The notes beneath the pieces are model-generated. The model saw only the letters and a list, made by a program, of their open reading frames with translations. It did no database searches and was not told the DNA's origin. From positions 22,642,501 to 22,706,500 of the forward strand of contig AP031351.1 in NCBI GenBank assembly GCA_037833965.1: 64,000 nucleotides of DNA. The letters are read 5' to 3'. This document shows positions 1 to 13,400 of this stretch, one piece after another. Every line of letters starts with the position of its first letter. The first letter of the stretch is position 1. The position numbers and the translations under genes are program-made. This DNA is from Marchantia polymorpha subsp. ruderalis (Eukaryota > Streptophyta > Marchantiopsida > Marchantiales > Marchantiaceae).

Positions 1-160
1 AGCATCGTATTCCTCCACCATTGGCACGACGTGAGGTGGCCATAATTGCCCCGTCCAAAGTAGGCTAGAACCAGAACAAGGCCTACTCAGTCGATTGAAA
101 ATATAATAAGATTTCATATCCGTCACGCACGACAATCCACAAAATGAAAGCTTCTCTATT

Positions 161-186
161 TCTCTCTCTCTCTCTCTCTCTCTCTC
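161..186. repeat. (TC)13 microsatellite
   Basis: Uninterrupted TC dinucleotides over 26 bp. CT/GA tracts like this are common in plant leaders and promoters, but no gene is visible beside it. Confidence 0.95.
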
Positions 187-2133
187 CGTCGTCTACATCA
201 TCGGTTTCTCTACACATTGCTGCCTTGAGCATCTTCCTAACCTCAAGAAATTAACGCGACTGTAACTTCCACCGAACTGCTTGATTGTCGCTTTTCTTTG
301 CTGGAGCGAAAATGGAGACAAATCATGCTTTCAGATAATTATTAGCATATCACGATCCAGCTGTTGACTGTCACGCGAACATTCGAGGAAACAAGATATA
401 CATGGACCCTTGGAGTTCACGTTTCTCTCGCTGCCTGCATCCTTCAATTTCGCCACTCTCTCTATCTCTGTTGTTTAATTTCAATAAGCGTTAAAAGCTT
501 CAATCGTACAGTAATCGCGGGTAGGAGGTAAATATGAGAACGGAATGCTTAGGAAGACCCATATCCTTGTACGTATACAAGAATTTGGACCAGCTATTCA
601 CAAGAGAGCAATAGCTGATTTGCCCACGTACAACTTTTACACTTCTGAATATTGTATTCTTTTGAAAAAATCTGCTAATTTATTCCGACTTTTGTTTGTT
701 TGTGAGTTTGAGGTATACAAGGAAGAATTCAGAAACAATCATCACGTCAAACGTTTGAAAGACTTTGCTGGAAAATATAAGATAAGATTCAACTGGTCTC
801 TTTTCGAGTCTGTCGAGTCAAAGTTTCAAGTAGAAAGTCGAATGAGTGTGGTTCACTTTTAGGCGAGTCGAGCTTTAGAATGTCGTTCTGCCCTGCGTTG
901 ATTCCTAACCCAGAATCCTGGAAGTCAGAAAGGCCAATTCAGCCGCGTGCCAATTGAAGATCAGTCTGTGGTCACATAACTAGTGTCTCGAGTGAACCGG
1001 AAATCTTTCAAGAAGGGTAAGAAATCATGTGACCGAGGGAACGCTCTTCAATCTGTTCCGTTCAGTTCTTGCTACCATCGGCAGCCTCACAGTGAAACTG
1101 GTCACCCTCCCACCCATACTGCGGGAGTACCGTCGATGTCCCGTGTCATGATGAGCATAGTTGGATACAATGTCCTGTCTACTCAGACCTACATGTCAAA
1201 GACGAAGTGAGCTATTCTCCTGCACTGCACGGGACAGTACACAGGAGCGCAGACGACAGGTTTTCGCATGAGATGATCGTACAGTCGGTTGGACGTGCGA
1301 GAGTTCAGGCAGCTGCATCGGCGACTTTCGTTGACAAGATGAGTTTCTCCTTGTTTCTCAGGAGCTTTTCTGAGAAGTTTCGAACCACTGAAGCAAGTCC
1401 TATCACAGCACAGGAGTCAAGCCGGATTGGCTTCGCTGGTCAAGACTTCACTTCGCAGGCCCCCGAGATTGATTGAATGACATTGTAAGTATCGGGATCT
1501 GTGGGAAGAGGACCGGCTTTTGGGGACCTGCAGCTGCTGATTCAGTTTCGAGGAACACCACAAATGCAATTTAGCTCAAGCAGCGCCACAACTCCCTCCA
1601 AGTTACAGAGAATCTCACGAGCAAAATTTTGATTGTATCCAAGAGCTGCCCACCATGAAAACTTGTATCAAACGTATACAACAACTTTAACATTGTCCAC
1701 TTGTCGCATGAGCGATTCATGTTTGCAGTTGGGTGACGATTCGAGAGCGACAAGTGAGCTCAGTGGGCTGGGGACAAGTTTTTGACTAGAAGCAAGGATT
1801 CGTCACGGCGAGATTTGGACTTATCCCGTTCAGCCGGCGGGCCTGGCAGAGGAACAATTCAAGTCAAAAGTCAACACCTGTCGATTATCTGCAGAAAGCA
1901 CTTGATCGTTTCACGATCAAGCTGGGCTTACGCGCCAATGTATGTATGATCGATCGAAGTGAGCATATCCTGGGCCCTGGCCTTCGAGTCACTCGACTAT
2001 TGTACAGAACGGTGAAAAAGCTTCTGCTCATGCTCGTACTGCAAGACACTTTGCCACTGATGCATGCGCAGAGGCCAAGCCGATGGATATGCTCACAAGG
2101 TCAAGTCTGGAGCTCTGATCCCATCACCAGTAC

Positions 2134-2154
2134 AGTACTGTGCAGCACAGTACT
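2134..2154. repeat. Perfect 10-bp palindrome with 1-bp loop
   Basis: AGTACTGTGC and its exact reverse complement GCACAGTACT are separated by a single A. It is not followed by a T run and lies in no recognised gene. Confidence 0.85.
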
Positions 2155-3115
2155 CCTCCTGTGCTCGGGCCTCGAACAAATCTACAGCTCAAACCATAAA
2201 TGCCATTTTGGGCAAGCAGAAGCAGTTCTCGACGTGCCAGCATTGGCCAGCAACAGATCATAGACAGATCATAGCAGTGCCAGAGACAGAATTCATTGAC
2301 GGGCCCTACCAGAGGCACACAGGCAGGCCAACTCTGAACTCGATCCAAGTTCACTTTCGGGGTGGCTCCAAATCATGCGACGATGCTCTGACCGATCCAT
2401 GGCCGGCCTCGACAAAACCAACTAGCGGGGCTTGACGTCGCCCGACCAATGGCAGCCGTCGGGCCCAAAGACTTGCCAAGGGCGTCATTGACACACCGCT
2501 CGCTGCTCATGGAAGGGACGGCGTGAGCTCTGCCGACGCTGTTGACGCGCTCCTTCACGTGCCAACCTTTGGCCACCGCGCCGACCTCGACGAGTTGCCA
2601 CACTAGGCTCTCTCTTGCAATCGTAAAGCGAGCCGAGTGACGGACGAACGATAACGAACCGCCTCAAGCTCCACGCCATTGCACCGATCTCGCATCTGGA
2701 GTTCGGGGCCCTAAACCCTGGCCTACGACTACACGAGCACAGCCAGCCAGTAAGTAGCCAGATCCCGCGACGGGCACGCGTTCTATTTTCCGAGCTGGTG
2801 CATCTGCTTTCCCAGCGCTGTTCTGCTGCAATCAATCATTCGGGCCGACGGGGCCTTATCTGCAAATCCTACTGAGCCTACTCTCCTTTTCTCGGTCTCT
2901 CTCATTGCCGTATGCGCCGTACTCGCTTTGGCAGGCAGTGACCCACCGAATGCTCGTTCACTCGCAGAGAAAGCGACAAACCTCTTCCCCACGATGGCAG
3001 GCCCGATGGAAACAGTCGACCGACGGATGCGGGCGAGGGTAGAGGACCACGCAATGGCAAACAGTGTGATCTGCGCGCTGGAGTTCAACCATCAATGCGA
3101 TGCTGTGCAGTGCAG

Positions 3116-3134
3116 TGCGATGCGATGCGATGCG
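3116..3134. repeat. TGCGA pentanucleotide repeat
   Basis: Three copies of TGCGA followed by TGCG, directly preceded by GTGCAGTGCA repeats, form a short tandem array. Confidence 0.85.
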
Positions 3135-3180
3135 CTAGAGCTGAGTAGTTGTGATGTGAGCGCGGGACCAAATGTAATTT

Positions 3181-4044
3181 AATTCGTCAAGAGTTGAAGC
3201 TTTCTTGAACTTTATACACCAGAATTTCGTGAGTCCAGACGCATGCTCGAGCTCTTATGAGTCAGGCCGTGGGTGATATTGATTCACCGACGGAGGCTAC
3301 ACATGTGTCTTACAAATATTCGTCTGCCGGAGGTCTCCTTGACAGACGAGGATCAGAAGGCAGAACTATTACGTAGAAGCTCCACATGAGTTGAGTTCCC
3401 ATCTCGACGACGACCGACGTAAGAAAGCGGCACGTCGCATTTAATTTGATCCGGTAATGTGCGCGAGTTGCACGAACTCAATGCATATCCCGCGAGCTCA
3501 TAGAAGAATTAATTTACAACTAACTGCTTGCTGTTCGAGAAAATTTTTTTATCGAGTGTTCGTGTGGTAGAGGTCGGGTTCATGAGAGGTTACGAGCCTC
3601 AGCGTAGCTGGTCGATGGCGCAGCTGGAGCTTCATCGTGAGCCTCGGCTCCAGCGCACCACCGCATTTATCTGCAACGATTGTACATGAGCGATGCTGCC
3701 TGCTTGCCTGCCTGCCGTCGAAAGAAGTGTACCCCGCAGTTCCGTGCGCACTCGTGCCCTCGCTCGCGCGTCGTGGAGGCGGGGAATGTCGGAAGAGCTT
3801 TGCGCAACCAGCCCAGCCCCTGCGTCCGCTCGCTCGCTTCTGCCAGCCTCTGCTGCTGCTGCTGCTGCTGCTGCTTCTTGATGGTGGCTCGCTCGGTGAC
3901 GCGGACCGATCGAAGCTCGGCCGGTGACGTTTAATTTAGGGTGATGAGCATGTACACAATCAACAATCAACAATCTCAATCAATCGTTCGATGCGTCCGG
4001 CCCGTGCGTCGGTCGGTCCGTCGTCGGCGTCGTCGTCGTTGGGG
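3181..4044. other. 3' flank of the GT92 gene
   Basis: This stretch follows the stop codon of the minus-strand glycosyltransferase gene and probably contains its 3' UTR. No separate gene is supported. The open frames near 3630-3980 on both strands come from GC-rich low-complexity DNA. Confidence 0.5.
3850..3873. repeat. (CTG)8 trinucleotide repeat
   Basis: Eight perfect CTG units (CAG on the minus strand) lie 170 bp past the stop codon of the GT92 gene, so the tract is probably in its 3' UTR. In one plus-strand frame it simulates a poly-Leu or poly-Ala protein, which I do not consider real. Confidence 0.9.
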
Positions 4045-6316
4045 CTATTGTTGCTTCTCGTCGAGTTGCCATTGCAGCTTCTCGGGGTCGCCCGGGCTCC
4101 TGAAGGTTTGCAGCGCGAAGTCCCGCAGCCTCAGATCCTCAATTTCGCAGAACCGCTGCTCCCAATCGTCGGGCTTCACCGCCTCCGTGCCCAGGCCCGG
4201 CGTCCTGTCGCGCGAGCCCTTGTTCTCCGCCTTCTGCCAGTCCGTGGTGTACGTCCCGGCCCTCCGCACGAACTTCATCTTGAAAACGTCCCACGCCTGC
4301 ATCCCACACCACAACCAACCACAATTATCATCATCATCATCATCATTCTCGTCATCGCCATCGTCGGCACCGACATCATCATCGCATCAGGTCCTGCCTC
4401 GGCACTCCTCACAATCACACCCACATTGCAATCGAATGCTGCCGAATCCGCGCAGCCTCTGCGAGCAACGAGAGAATCGTACCTGAAACTTGTAGTGATT
4501 GACGACGGCCACGCTGCGCATGAGTTTGACGGAGTGGAAGTTCGTGCGCAGCTCGAAGTGGTGGAGCACGTTCAGCAGGCTGTTGTTGACGGCGTCGAGC
4601 AGGACGATGGACTTGTGGCGCTCGGGGTTTTTGAGGCGGCAGGTGTAGCCCACCGTCACTCCTTGCTCGGGGCTGTGGTCCAAGCCCGAGGGCCCGAAAT
4701 TGTGGCAGTCGAATTGGATCTCGCCCAGCACGCCGCCGCCCGTGCTGCTGCGCACCTTCTCGCTCTCCGTCTCGATCACGCGGTGCAGCACCTTGGCATC
4801 GGTGCCGTCCGAGTGCTTGGTCTTGGCCAGATAATACGGCGGAAATATGTACTCGTCCACGTCCACGAACATCACCCACTCGCACTCCTCGCGCGCCAGG
4901 ATGGTGCAATGCGAGAACGCCGCCTGCTGCGTCTTGATCCACGGCCACACCATGCGACTGATGTTGTGCGCGAACAGCGACTCCACCACCTCCTCGATGT
5001 TGTCGTCGCTGTCGTTGTCGTACACGAAGTAGCGCTCCACTCCGAAGAAGCTGTTGTACATGACCCACTCTTTGATGAAGCGCGCCTTGTTCCAGACCAT
5101 GGTGCAGGCGCACAGCTTGCGCTTCGGCGCCGGCGCTCCGAAGCCGTCGAAAGGCTCCGATTGCGCCAGCGCTAGCGCCGACGACGACGACGACGACGAG
5201 GAATCCGAGTCCGAGTCCGAATCCGCATCCGCGGTCGAGATGGAATTCGAGGCCGAGGTCGAGGCATCGACGTCGCGGGCGCGGGGCGTGATGGCGAACG
5301 ACTCCATGAAGAAGTCGGGGCGGTTGTCGGGGTTGTAGTAAGTGGCGGACGGGATGACGCCGAGCCAGTGCGCGCTGACGCTGAGGTGGTAGCCGCGCAT
5401 GCGCTCCTCGAGGTGGGGCGGGGGCTTCTCGCAGCGCACGATCTCCTGCGCGGCCGTGAGCACGCGCGTCTCGAACACATTCTTCGACGAGAGCTTCTTG
5501 CCGAAGACGCAGCGCACGCTGTTGACGTCGATGCGCTTGGAGCTCTTGGTGACCAGGCCCTTGACCAGCAGCACGAGGCTGTCGGTGTCCAGCAGGCTCT
5601 CGTAGACCATGTAGTCCCAGGTGGGCAGGCGCTGCGGATTGTACACGGCGTTCGACTGCACGCGGATGTCGCTGTCGCGGATGCCCAGCGTCACGTTCTT
5701 GTGCGATTTGCCCGGGAACTCCTTCACCCATGCGGGGCGCGAGCAGCGCACCATCTGCAGATCCTTGGTCCGCGGCTTGATGCTAACCACTGGCGTGGTG
5801 CTCTGATTTTTCATGCCTCCGAATCTGCACTCCAGATTGTCCATGTTTCCTATGAGATCTATCGTGTCCGGCACCCTCACCAGCAGCATCACATTGTCGG
5901 GGAACACCACCGCGTCCTGCACGTAGATCGAGCGTTGCGTGTCGGGTCTCGAGATCCGCAGAATTGAGTCCTCCTCGGACGAGATGGCCGGCAAATTGGC
6001 CAGCTGATGCAGATTCACGTTCACTCGCGCCTTCGTCACAGGTCCTGCACAGCAACACAACGCACAGACGGCAGGTTAGATCTAGATCTTGGTCGACGCT
6101 TGGACTGCAGGCAGGGCGATTCGCGGGGCAGGGAAGGGACGTACCCTCGAGCCATTGGCCCCAGATCACCGTGGTCACGGTGCACACGCAGGCCAGCACC
6201 AAGCAGGTGGTCCATGTCCTCCAGAGGCTGATCGTCGGGGCAGGGGCCGCTTCGATGCCTCCCGACAGAAGCGATTTATCCTTGAGGGGGCTTTTCCGTC
6301 TTTCGACGATCTCCAT
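4045..6316 (-). CDS. GT92-family glycosyltransferase (DUF23), signal-anchored
   Basis: Seen: three exons on the minus strand, 6316-6145, 6044-4483 and 4296-4045, joined at GTACGT/GCAG and GTACGA/GCAG sites with the frame kept, giving 661 aa. Residues 32-52 form one hydrophobic segment after a short basic N-terminus, a type II signal anchor typical of Golgi transferases. The catalytic domain starts near residue 365 (CACTMVWNKARFIKEWV) and carries the DVDEY DxD motif at 452-456. The last exon has the family's C-terminal signature AWDVFKMKF, then SRDRTPGLGTEAV and RFCEIEDLRLRD. Known: plant GT92 proteins include beta-1,4-galactan synthases and uncharacterised relatives, and this enzyme probably acts in the Golgi on cell-wall glycans. 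A Ser/Asp-rich linker at about 314-352 separates the N-terminal half from the domain. The ATG at 6316 was chosen because the open frame further upstream begins only with GTG. Donor sugar and acceptor cannot be read from the sequence. Confidence 0.93.
4323..4395. repeat. ATC-rich repeat in GT92 intron 2
   Basis: Imperfect ATC/GTC trinucleotides lie inside the 186-bp intron (4297-4482). They explain apparent poly-Ile open frames on the plus strand. Confidence 0.75.
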
Positions 6317-8100
6317 ATTTATGGCAAACCAGGTAGATCCCCCAGATGTTCTAAGATCCGGGTTCAATGACTCACCATCAGAAACGGGTACATTCACAAT
6401 GCTAACTTGGACTCGCGGTGGCTTGCAAGTTTCGAGCTCAATTCAGCTTCCCCGAATCCGAATCTACCTGCTGCTGCTGCTGCTCCTCCTGCTGGTAACT
6501 ATCTCCTACCTGAGCAAGCACCATTTAATCGTAGCACGAAATTTCGTCAAATCCACGACAAAACACGCACGCTCAAGCATGAGTCTGACGAGAATTTTGT
6601 CCTCAGCCCAGGACAATCAGGCGCGAGACAGGAAGGCAGACAGACCCCTCAGATCCAGTCCACTTCATTCCACATGAGCCTGCCTCCCGGAGTGGCACCG
6701 CTCTTTGAAGTGCCCCCTCCCTCCTGCGCGCCCTCCCTCCCTCTTCCTCCTCCGGCACTCCTTGCTTCGTTCCGTCCAACCAACAAATCGAACAACCCAA
6801 CCCCAGCGTGTCACAAGCCTTGGTTCGCTCGCTCGTTCGCTCGCTCGATGCGAGCAGGCAGACGGGGCGGGCGGACTGGCTGGCAGGCAGGCAGGCAGGC
6901 AGGCGCGCGGGCGGGCGGGCTCGCTAACAAATTCCCGGCCGCATGTCCTGCGTGTCCATGAACCTCTCACGAGCTCAACCCAGCGACACTTTTCCTCACG
7001 TCAGACGGGGCGGGGGGCGCTCCAGCTTCGTCACGGCTTTCGTTGCATATAATAATATCGCAGGGCTCCGTCGACCCTCTCGCTCGATCGCGATTCCTCT
7101 CGTGCAGCTCGGCCTGCGCTCCTTCCTGCTCGCTCTCCACGCTACAGTCGCCGGCCACCGCCCCCCTGCTCGACGGAGCCCTGCGACTCTCCTTGAGCGC
7201 GAGCCAGAGATTCGCCCCGAGCACTGCTCTGCTTGCGCTGCTGCTTCTTAGATCCCCCGCCCCGCCACGACCACCCGCCCCGGCCGGTCGTGTTCCGGAC
7301 TCGGCGCCCCGTCTCCTCTTCGCTGCCGACGACGAGCAGCAGCCCATGCGCCAGTCCCCGCACGGCAGGATCTCTGGCGACTCCCGATGAAGGTCCCGTC
7401 CCCCTTCACCCTGTCGGGTCCTCCTCGGCCTCTTCACCTCCCTCCCTCCCTTAAACCCTCCCTCCGTTCACCGGCGAGGTGACGTGCCGTTTTCATCGTG
7501 TCCCTGATCGCCCTCCAGCCGGTGAGTCGGTAAGTAGCCTGGCTACGGTACCTCGCTCTCCTCCCTCCCTCCCTCCCTCCCTCGATGCAACGGAGCCGAG
7601 CCGCTATCGTCTTTGCGGGCCGCTTTGTCCTTTCGCTCGCTAATCTGACCCCGTTTTGTCGCCACCTCCAGGATATCGACACTCTCGGCCCTGGGGGGGT
7701 CGTGGACTCCGGTCCACTAATCGGACGGCAGGCGGCTCTGCATCGACATCACTCCGATCCGATTTCGGCAATTTTCGCTCGTCGTCTTGCTCGCTTCGTT
7801 TGGCCGTTCTTCGTCGATAATTGAAGAGTCCGGTCAGGAGTCGCTGGATCTGGGCTCTGTACCGAACGTACAGTAGAGCGACAGGCTCGTCTCCGCAGCT
7901 GTCCACCACAAACTCCTGTCCGTCGTCTGCGGGAGCTCAGTTCTGCGATATGATGACGTGTGGTGCATGGCTCGGCTAACGGGAGTCGGAGTTAAATTAA
8001 GCTGCGCTGAACCACGTGGGGGTGCATAATGAGCAGAGAATTTCCCTTGCGAGACAGGGACGGATCGCAAGGAGGGCCGTGCACAAGCCGGAGGCCCCGT
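6317..8100. other. GC-rich 5' flank of the GT92 gene
   Basis: No second gene is recognised. The stretch is dense in low-complexity tracts: CTG units near 6469-6485, GGCA/GGCG tandem units near 6885-6920 and a CTCC array near 7560-7583. Such DNA stays open in many frames, which explains the overlapping short ORFs here. It probably holds the promoter and 5' UTR of the minus-strand GT92 gene. Transcription start and core elements cannot be fixed by eye. Confidence 0.5.
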
Positions 8101-10400
8101 ATTTCAGAGATCGTCGCTATTAATGTCAGGAACTCACCGATCTGGACAACGCTTAGATAAGGTACCAGCTCGGTTCCTAGCTCAGGCTAGCGTTTCATGT
8201 GCGCCAGAGGCATCCCGGGCCCTACACCGATATCCACTTTGACCTCCTTTTAATAGTTCGGGCTCAGAGTTTTCTATTCTGAGGCGTACGCAGTCTGCTC
8301 AGCCAGCCCGCAAAGTCAAGATCCCGAGGACCGAGATTCTGCTATTCCCCGTTTTATGATCATTATTGAGGCCCAACTACGTTCGCCATCAACCACAGAC
8401 CACATCACCTAATCTTCTTGCCCTGTGTTTGACTTACAGAATGTTGTACACAGATTTGATGATACTTGTGGAGTGAAGATTCTTCTGGCCGAGGTTCAGC
8501 ATCTCAGAGTTCATACCCACCGTACCGAGCCGTGCAGACAATCATATTAGAGGCATACATTGATTTCACCCCACGTCTTATATGATACTCAATCTTGACT
8601 TGACAGAGTAATAAAAATATAGTCCAATTTGTATTTTTATTATCCTGTATTCTCACTATTTACCCTTGGGACAAATTTGAATGAAACGCTTTGATGATTT
8701 ATAGAAATTCCGACACATGTGAACATAAATCTATGAATCACCCACTTCAGTATCTCTTTGGGATTAAACTTGAAAATTGTGCAACGAATATAATAAAGTA
8801 TTATTATTAATTTATAGTATAATATAAACTGTTCAAATTTTTAAAAATTACAAAAATGAATAATATTTTCATTTCTAAAGATTTGATATTTCTATTAAAA
8901 AAAATAGGCGGTAAGAACGTTCATATATTTGAGAATAAAACACTAACCTAAACCTGTTATTAGTTGTGTAATGCCGAATCCATATCATATTTGTGAGATA
9001 AGCACTTAATTCATTATTGAACCAAATCCAATGGAGAAATATCAATCGAAATGCACGACCTATATGTACGATCAATATTTGGTTTTCAATCATATGATGA
9101 ATTAAAAATTGATTGCTTCATGGTTAAATTTAGCCTGCGAGATTTCATATGAAATGAAAAAAATCCAGTAATTAAAACATATCAAAGTCATCTAATCTTG
9201 ATGTTCAGTTATAAACTCAAAATCATTTTATTAATGAGCAAACTCATTGTTTTATATTAACGAATTTATGTTTGCACAGAGAATTGATTCATATTCATAG
9301 GATTATCTTCATTATATTTTCTTAAAAATAATGCAACATGTACCCATCATCACATTATACGACATGAAACTTTCTTGTTTATTCTTAGAAAAATCATTAA
9401 AATAAATCAAATTTCACTTAAATGATAGACTACATCTAATTTTTGGTATTATATATTGTTTAAAAAGTGATTTCATTTTTTGAAAAAAATCTCTTTAATG
9501 TTATATAATAACTATAGTCCAATTGCATCTGAAGAAAATTAGTATAAATGTCAAGAGATTTAGCACAATACTTTGAAATGAGGAACCATTTTGAAGATAA
9601 AAAAATCTAGAATATAACCTCATATATAAAGCACATGAAAAATTAAAGAAACACTTTATAAACAATACGTAGTTTGTAAGTAACAACATTCTCACTCATG
9701 ACATTGGATTGAATCTTTGGTTATTGTCATCTATAATAAAACCTCAGTATAGCACTAATACTACCCTTGATATGCTCGTACTTCCCACAATGGAGGCTTC
9801 AAGTTATCTCTCGGGATATCACACCAGGAACTTAGCCAATATCATGTTCTTTTTCCAGCCAATACATCTATGAAATTCATTGACAACCTATATCTACATT
9901 TTACGCCTCTGTTCAACATCATAATGGTAATGTAAAAGTAAGTCTGATCTCCAAACACAAGGGTGTCTCGGATTGGCATTGATACTTTATAACTTAGTAT
10001 TGCATAAGGAGATTCTCCTTCAAAGTATGTCAATGCATGCCATCATTTGAATATATTCCACCTTTTATGTTTTCTGTACACATCACAAGCAAACATGTTT
10101 GAAATTCTGAAAATAATGAATGGTTTCCTAGCTCTATCAATGACAACATCCTTCTCGTTATGGTATGTTATTCGGAGATCATTTAAAGCTACCCTTATTT
10201 TTCTTCTTTGGATCCCTTTACACTTGGCAATGGATACTCGGGCACTTTCATACTGTTAAAGAAGTGGGCCAGGCAGCAAATCTGAACTTCCGACCTTTGT
10301 CAGTGTTCCTCTATGTTTCGCAAGCATGGCAGTCGGTTGCAATTCTTACTCAGAAATTAACTGAACTTCAGATCGAATTGGACAAATTGGACCATACATC
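8101..10400. other. AT-rich intergenic DNA
   Basis: Strongly AT-rich from about 8570 onward, with stop codons in all frames. Open frames at 10047-10410 and, on the minus strand, 9842-10033 match nothing I recognise. I see no terminal repeats or target-site duplications marking an element. Confidence 0.5.
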
Positions 10401-13400
10401 ACGCGCGTAGATAGTCAGAATCTGCGTGAGCGAGCGGAGAAGAGCAAATTGTAGGAGATGGAGTGCAATTCTTCTTCACGCGACACTTGGGAAACTCAGC
10501 AGCGGGAGGTAGAGCAAAAAGGGTACAAGAAAGCGTCATTTTCAGATGGGTCAATGAGGGCCTAACCGGCGAGATTGGGTCTCAAAGCCAACATACCTTT
10601 CTTTGTCGAGTAAAGTAGAAGAAAAGGAAAAAGGGGGCAAGGAAATAGGAGAAAGGACGGGAAAGGAACCGTCCAGCCCAACAACAAGGATGAAATGGGC
10701 AACCAGAAGCCAGGCCCCAATAATATCACATGGTAAAACAAACATGGAAAGATAGCAAACCGGAACCTGCACAACGTAATGCAGCTAGGCTAGAGGTCCT
10801 GAAAAGCACGCTGCCATGTACGCTGTCCTTTAAGTACTACGGATCGCCTGGCACTGCGTTCACCTAGTACGCTCAGTTCTCTCGGTTACCAGGTGTCACG
10901 ATCCAGTGGCCCCGGGTCACGTCCAAAGGGTCGCCCTCGCCACTTGGTCGGGATCCAAGGACTCGGGGACCGGCTGGTTGTCAGGCAGTCAGGCCTAACG
11001 GAGGCCAAACGGAGGCCGCGCGCCGCCGTCGCCGTCGTTCTGATGGAAGGACGTCTGACGTTAGCGTCGGTCGAAGGCCGGTAGCCTTCTAACAGGAACT
11101 TCCGAGTGAGGCCCACGAGGAGTCTGCAACAAAAGGAGCATGATTCTGAGTTCGATTGTGATTAGGGAGTGAGGGATTAAAGTGGAGAGTGGCGGGTGCA
11201 AGTTTATGTCACTCCAGCTCGAGGGAATACGGAATGTCGACCAACGGCAGCGAGTGGATTGACTGCATGTACATTTTGTGTCGTGATCGGTCACAATGTC
11301 CAATGATGGCCGGCTCGTTGGCTGAGACATCTGCTGTACACGCTGCGATGGACGCATCAGGTGCCAGGACGCAAGGCTTCACTTCTGGCGCGCGGGCGCC
11401 AAATCATGGCAAGTGCTCGCACGGCTCGCTCTACCTCGACACAGTAGAAGGAAGTCTCCGGGTCTTTGGGGGCAGAATCAGAATCAGAACGCTGTAATAT
11501 ACCATTGTTTTATTCCGGGCTACTCGCGTTGCCTTCGGCTCCTTTATCTTAATTTCAAGTCATTTGCATTCTCACCGATCGTCCATGGTATCCGATTCCG
11601 GAGGAAATCAAGCCTCAGCCTGTGAGTAGATTCCTGGACTAGTTTGCCTCCTTTGGCGTTTTTATACAACATGGCCAACACCCCTCGCAGAGAGTTCCAA
11701 ATTGCAACTCCCACGCAGAATCGGGCGTCGTGCATGCGGGCTGAGAAATCCAAGTTCTCGCTTCTGACGGCTTCCGGATCCAGGAATCAGGTTGGGGCCT
11801 GGAAGAGACAGACAAAGTCTAAAGAATGGAGGGAATGAGCGAGTAATCGGGTCGGGCATTGAGATGAGCAGTATGCAGTCGCAAAGACCAAGCCAGCCAG
11901 CTAATGGCGATGAGGATGGCATCGGAATCCTGATCCTATGAGCCCTACTAAACTAGATACTGATGGCTAATCATTGAACAAATTGTAAAGAAAGCATGTA
12001 ACGCAATTCGTGTCCATAAACAAAGCCCAGATGAGCTTTTCTATCTCGCGAAATGAACCTTCGTCTATCCGGAATGAGCGTCAATTGAGACAGAATCAAA
12101 CATTGTCATCAGCTCCGAGGCTCTGTGTTCTAGAGCCAATCTAGCATATCCCGGAGCCATGAAGTCATCTACTGGCGATAGTCGATACTGACCTCTCTCC
12201 GTACTGTAGGATATTTCTATCCCAAAGGACGCTCCAGGGATGCCTCCAGGCTCGAAGGTCTCGGCAGTCTACACTCTAGAAGCGCAACCGGTGGCTGCTC
12301 GCATTCTTCCGCGACCCCCACCCTTGACAAAAAGTTGTGAGTGCCAGAGGAGGGAGAATCTGCCACGAGGCCGGGGGAGGGAAGGAGGCAAGGAGGGATG
12401 GTCCCGAATGCATGGCGTGCGTAACACGAAGTGCAGAAGAGCGAGGGCGAGGGTGGGGGGGATTGCACGATGTTTCACGTCGGGTCATCACGTCAATCCA
12501 TGAAGACCAGACATGTACGAAAGAAATCACAAAGTTCGGATGGAAAATCCTCCGGTGCCCTGCCCTCAACAGCGCTCGCCGATCCTGCTGGCCGAATCTG
12601 CAAAGGACCGTCCGTCGCTGTCTCCATGTCTCGCGCCCTCGACTTGTGAAAGGTCAGTGCATGATCCATCCGTCACTTCTCGCGCATGGCAGCTCGAGGC
12701 ATTGCTGATGGACACTGCTCGCTGCTACTTGTGATCCCTGAGTACTTACGCCTGCGCTTCAGCAAAGTGAACGACGGGGTTGCTCAGGCGCCCGCCGCCA
12801 TGGGGTTCACAAATTGCCAGATGCCCCTCCCGCACGCACTCACGGCACGGCGCACACACGACGCTGCACAGCTCCGTTGAACCATGCTCTCGGAAACTCA
12901 AAACTTCCTTCACTCTCTTCACCCAGTGACGTCCTTTTGCCATGACAGACGCCCTCGTAGCGCTTTTCAACAAAGCAGCTCCAAAACTGCAGGAAACTGT
13001 AGCACTGTTCGCATCATCCAGGTACAGTACTGGGTTGCGCATACACGCACCTGACGAACTAAGCTCGAGCAGCTGTTGGTGTGGTTACACATGTGCTTGA
13101 ATGGCACCAGCCGCTCTCGACGTCCTAGATTAAGCCGGGCTGGATGGATTCTGCCGGGCTCTAGGGTTGGTTGCCTTCGCATGCCTAGCACAACCGCAAC
13201 CTTTGACGACAAGCCTTGGCGTCATGTGCAAGTCGAGTCGCAGACGAGGCTCAGATTAACACTCGGGCCCTGACACACGGATCCCGTCCCAGCGCACGTT
13301 CATGATGTTCCATGCCTGTGACTTCTCACGGGATCAAGACCTGACCAAACTTTACCATATTTGCCAGTTTCGTCGAGTATTTTACGTTCCCTTGGAGAAG

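Larger units (their letters stand above)
1..3180. other. Gene-poor left flank
   Basis: No gene is recognised. Short open frames on both strands (the longest is about 123 codons) match no family I know and lack paired splice signals in frame with each other. Base composition rises from AT-rich at the left to GC-rich from about 2440 onward. The stretch holds a (TC)13 tract, a perfect palindrome and short tandem duplications, listed separately. An 11-bp tandem duplication lies at 2253-2274. Confidence 0.5.

Noticed and set aside
3991-5175. 394-codon plus-strand open frame rich in Arg, Leu, Ala and Val
   Set aside because: It lies antisense to the GT92 gene, whose reading frame, splice sites and motifs are certain. 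GC-rich third positions leave the opposite strand open.
4415-5731. 438-codon minus-strand frame overlapping the GT92 exon
   Set aside because: It is a shifted frame of the same exon with unnatural Arg/Gly/His-rich composition and no family motif.
6395-6397. GTG start for the GT92 protein
   Set aside because: It is not an ATG. The first in-frame ATG at 6316 gives a short basic N-terminus followed by the signal anchor.
7040-7682. Overlapping open frames upstream of the GT92 gene
   Set aside because: All are low-complexity translations of CTCC, GGCA and GC-rich tracts.
10886-11116. Gly/Arg/Pro-rich frames near 10.9-11.1 kb
   Set aside because: Open on both strands with no motif; judged non-coding.
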